Notes under the pieces: generated by a model
The model's input: only the letters and a program-made list of their open reading frames with translations
Databases searched by the model: none
What the model was told of the DNA's origin: nothing
In this document: in pieces, positions 62,012-63,969 of the stretch
Layout: every line of letters begins with the position of its first letter
How positions within the stretch are numbered: position 1 is the stretch's first letter
Assembly: GCA_026710545.1 (NCBI GenBank)
Contig: JAPOQU010000004.1
Span: 1 to 63,969 of the forward strand
DNA length: 63,969 nucleotides
Source: Gammaproteobacteria bacterium
GTDB lineage: Bacteria; Pseudomonadota; Gammaproteobacteria; Eutrophobiales; Eutrophobiaceae
Reading direction: 5' to 3'
Translations under genes and position numbers: made by a program

Positions 62012-63364
62012 CTAACCACGTTTAACCGGTTTGGCGTCAACGGTTACGCGGATTGCCTTTTGTACGTGACGTTCAACCGTAGGCTTGGCGGAACCGCCGT
62101 CCCGCTCACCCCAGGTGACGACCAGTTCTTTCCCGTCTGCGGCCAGGTCCTCCCGCACGCAGGCCAGGGAAATCCAGGCGCGCAGGTTGTCGGAATAGGC
62201 GGGAACGAAAGACATGCCCACACGTTCGCCATCCAGCAACACCTCGTCACAGGAGAAGGTAGAGTAATTGGCTACCGGCATTTCCATATATTTGTAACGT
62301 TCAGCGCCAGGTCTGAACTGGCTGGCGTAGACCTCATTGGTATCTTCAGCATTCCAGACCAGGCGCACCTTTTTGCGCTTGGGCTGTTCTGCCATCTTTT
62401 CCAGCGCCTCACGACCGATAAACTCGTGGTCAAACTTGATCATGAAACCGTACCCCAGCTCATAAGGGGTCAGGTACAGATCTTCGATGTCGTGCTCTTC
62501 GCTATAGTAACTGCCACCGATGGAACCGGACCCTTCAGGGCTCTTCGCAGGCAGCCACTCACGATATTCTTTCGTCTTTTCCCCTGTGTAAACCGCGGGA
62601 ACCGCGCCGCCAAACCAACCGGACTCAGCCGACGTGCACGGATAGATGCGACCGCCGACAGGTGTCAGGTCATACTTCTCACCGGCTTCGAACACCAGTG
62701 CGCGCACGGCCTCACCTTCTTCACTTGAGCCCCAGAACTCATAACCCGGCGCGCCGGACATGCGGTGGTTCAAGGCCGTGGCCTGGTAGCTGCCTATCCT
62801 GAATTTACCCATTTTGAAAAACGGGATATCGGGTAACGGGCCGCCGTTTACGGCTTCCAGGATTTTGTTGGCATTGGGACCTTGAACCTGGTAGCGATAC
62901 AACTGTCTGTCGGCCAGGTTTGGCGACGGCTTGTCGATACAAAGGGTCTCCACGTCGTAGCCGCCGGTTGCCGCGTGGTAGGCAATCCACATTATCGAGC
63001 TCGGCCGGCCCAGGATATGGACCTTGTTCTCCGTTTCGCAAGTCAGGATTGCATCGCCGATCATGAAACCGTCATAGCTACAGACGACCAACTGTTTGGC
63101 CTTCATTGCGCCGAAGTTGCCGAAACTGTTTATTGCCAGGCCTTGGAGCAGTTTGGAGACACCGGGGCCTTGCAATTGCAAGTCTGTCATGTGGTGGGAC
63201 ATGTCCTGGAAAATTGCGGCGTTTTTCCAGGCCGCCTGTTCGTCACGAAAGTTGCTGAATTCGGGTTTTACCGGGAACTGAAAAGGGCTTGCAGGCGCAT
63301 TGTAAAGCATCTCGAAGGGACTGGCATAGCCCTGCAGTTTTTGTTCCAGGGTTTGATCGGTCAT
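62012..63364 (-). CDS. Tetrahydrofolate-dependent aromatic O-demethylase (LigM/DesA-type, GcvT fold)
   Basis: 450 residues of the aminomethyltransferase fold. PEFSNFRDEQAAWKNAAIF, DMSHHMTDLQLQGPGV, GRPSSIMWIAYHAATGGYDV, ALNHRMSGAPGYEFWG, REWLPAKSPEGSGSIGGSYY and YELGYGFMIKFDHEFIGREAL track the vanillate/3-O-methylgallate demethylase LigM and syringate DesA closely. It transfers an aryl O-methyl group to THF, giving a phenol and methyl-THF. Its ATG overlaps a short EthD-like ORF stop (ATGA) and has AGAGGAA 8 nt upstream. The MetF-MetV fusion at 19426 could handle the methyl-THF. A glycine-betaine-type demethylase is a less likely alternative. Confidence 0.86.
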   Translation of the reverse strand: MTDQTLEQKLQGYASPFEMLYNAPASPFQFPVKPEFSNFRDEQAAWKNAAIFQDMSHHMTDLQLQGPGVSKLLQGLAINSFGNFGAMKAKQLVVCSYDGFMIGDAILTCETENKVHILGRPSSIMWIAYHAATGGYDVETLCIDKPSPNLADRQLYRYQVQGPNANKILEAVNGGPLPDIPFFKMGKFRIGSYQATALNHRMSGAPGYEFWGSSEEGEAVRALVFEAGEKYDLTPVGGRIYPCTSAESGWFGGAVPAVYTGEKTKEYREWLPAKSPEGSGSIGGSYYSEEHDIEDLYLTPYELGYGFMIKFDHEFIGREALEKMAEQPKRKKVRLVWNAEDTNEVYASQFRPGAERYKYMEMPVANYSTFSCDEVLLDGERVGMSFVPAYSDNLRAWISLACVREDLAADGKELVVTWGERDGGSAKPTVERHVQKAIRVTVDAKPVKRG

Positions 63365-63480
63365 GACTGGGGTTCCTCTTGGAAAATAATTAATCTCGAT
63401 AGCAGAAGGGTTAAACGCCGGCGAAATTCTTCGTGGGTCAGGCCGGGTTTTCGACGTACCAGCATCATGACTTTAAACAT
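63361..63480 (-). pseudogene. Truncated EthD-like ORF (39 codons) coupled to the O-demethylase
   Basis: ATG 63480 has GGAG at 6 nt. The product MFKVMMLVRRKPGLTHEEFR matches the first 20 residues of the EthD protein at 61882 (MFKVIALIPRKPGLTHEEFR), then diverges to RRLTLLLSRLIIFQ and ends at a TGA overlapping the next ATG. Either it is the remnant of a deleted EthD gene or a kept leader that now feeds ribosomes to the O-demethylase. The ~210 bases upstream of it show no gene. Confidence 0.7.
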
Positions 63481-63694
63481 TCGGGGCTCCAATTGTTACT
63501 TTTCTTTTTTCAGTTATTTTTCTGATACTGAAAAAATTTTCCTTCATTTTCAAGAAAAATGCGAGTCTCCCATGTCGGCCTGGAGGATGACAACCGGAGG
63601 GGTAAATTGACAAATCAAATTATTTTGCTCGCCCGCCGATACTACCGGAGATTTCGCCCGCGGTAAAATGGGCGCCGGTATTTGCAGCCGCCGG

Positions 63695-63969
63695 TTACCC
63701 CTGTTCAAAAGAGGTCAGTACCTGGGTGTATTCACTCGGGTACAGGTTCGGGATGGCGACTTCCCTGCGTGTCATCTTGATCAGGCCGACCTCCGGCGCA
63801 TACCACTGTGTCTGCTCAACCTTGAACCTGCGGATCCCCAGCATGATGCGCTGCGGCAGGTCGAGAAACCCGACCGCATCGATGCGCAGGCACCGGGAAA
63901 AATGGCCTGCGGGCACGTTTACGGTTTCGTCCAGGCTGGTGATGGTATAGTCCATGGTCATGTAACGGC
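63695..63969 (-). CDS. Partial protein of unknown function (5' end outside the window)
   Basis: The frame is open to the window edge, so the ATG at 63961 may be internal. Visible residues include DETVNVPAGHFSRCLRIDAV and QTQWYAPEVGLIKMTRRE. The pattern 'VxVPAGxFxxCLR...WYAPxVGLIK' is that of small lipoprotein-like/DUF3108-type beta proteins. No function can be given. Confidence 0.6.
   Translation of the reverse strand, partial: RYMTMDYTITSLDETVNVPAGHFSRCLRIDAVGFLDLPQRIMLGIRRFKVEQTQWYAPEVGLIKMTRREVAIPNLYPSEYTQVLTSFEQG

Overview
The window looks like an accessory catabolic region from a gammaproteobacterium, probably marine or host-associated. The basis is four TonB-dependent receptors with the usual gammaproteobacterial VLEE(V/I)xVTAQKR-type plug start, a type I sulfatase, Rieske oxygenases, two reductive dehalogenase-type proteins and moderately high GC. 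The exact lineage cannot be fixed from the sequence. I saw no rRNA, tRNA, CRISPR array, integrase or transposase. Nearly every gene belongs to uptake and breakdown of unusual carbon and nitrogen compounds.

Layout. (1) 1-2677: 3' part of a very GC-rich surface protein with Calx-beta and cadherin-like domains, a low-complexity linker and an outer-membrane barrel. (2) 2960-11282: an amine-type module: Rieske oxygenase with a short leader ORF, MFS transporter, class III aminotransferase, acyl-CoA ligase, enoyl-CoA hydratase and a Tat-exported spermidine-dehydrogenase-like flavoprotein. (3) 11662-23370, all on +: TonB receptor, PYROXD2/CrtI-like oxidoreductase, cytosolic-type reductive dehalogenase, sulfatase, MetF-MetV fusion, second TonB receptor. 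(4) 23496-44371, nearly all on -: alanine dehydrogenase, TonB receptor, MBL hydrolase, VOC protein, APC permease, cyclase, periplasmic binding protein, alpha/beta hydrolase and a Rieske-type protein with a broken cluster site; then M20 carbamoyl hydrolase, two aminotransferases, ureohydrolase, Ldh-type dehydrogenase, Nramp-like transporter and class II aldolase. A LuxR-type regulator (34635-35492) sits in the middle, and a 15-bp motif recurs at three promoters of this block. (5) 44679-47774: Fic protein, IclR regulator, FAH-family hydrolase. (6) 47929-55248: a self-sufficient reductive dehalogenase (RdhA fused to a phthalate-dioxygenase-reductase-like module) divergent from a two-subunit molybdenum enzyme closely resembling pyrogallol:phloroglucinol transhydroxylase. 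(7) 55268-63969: a TonB-receptor remnant, periplasmic amidohydrolase and serine hydrolase, MFS transporter, cupin, Dabb and EthD proteins, and a LigM/DesA-type tetrahydrofolate-dependent O-demethylase.

How the parts may work together (inference): regions 3, 6 and 7 hold enzymes that would strip sulfate (sulfatase), halogen (two RdhA), and O-methyl groups (LigM-type, with MetF-MetV to process methyl-THF) from phenolic compounds and move ring hydroxyls (transhydroxylase). This would suit halogenated, sulfated or methoxylated phenolics such as algal or sponge bromophenols. Region 4 looks like a separate LuxR-controlled pathway for a guanidino/ureido/amino compound, with nitrogen recovered through transaminases and alanine dehydrogenase. 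Two families of short palindromes are scattered between genes; one of them is part of a composite repeat of about 75 bp.
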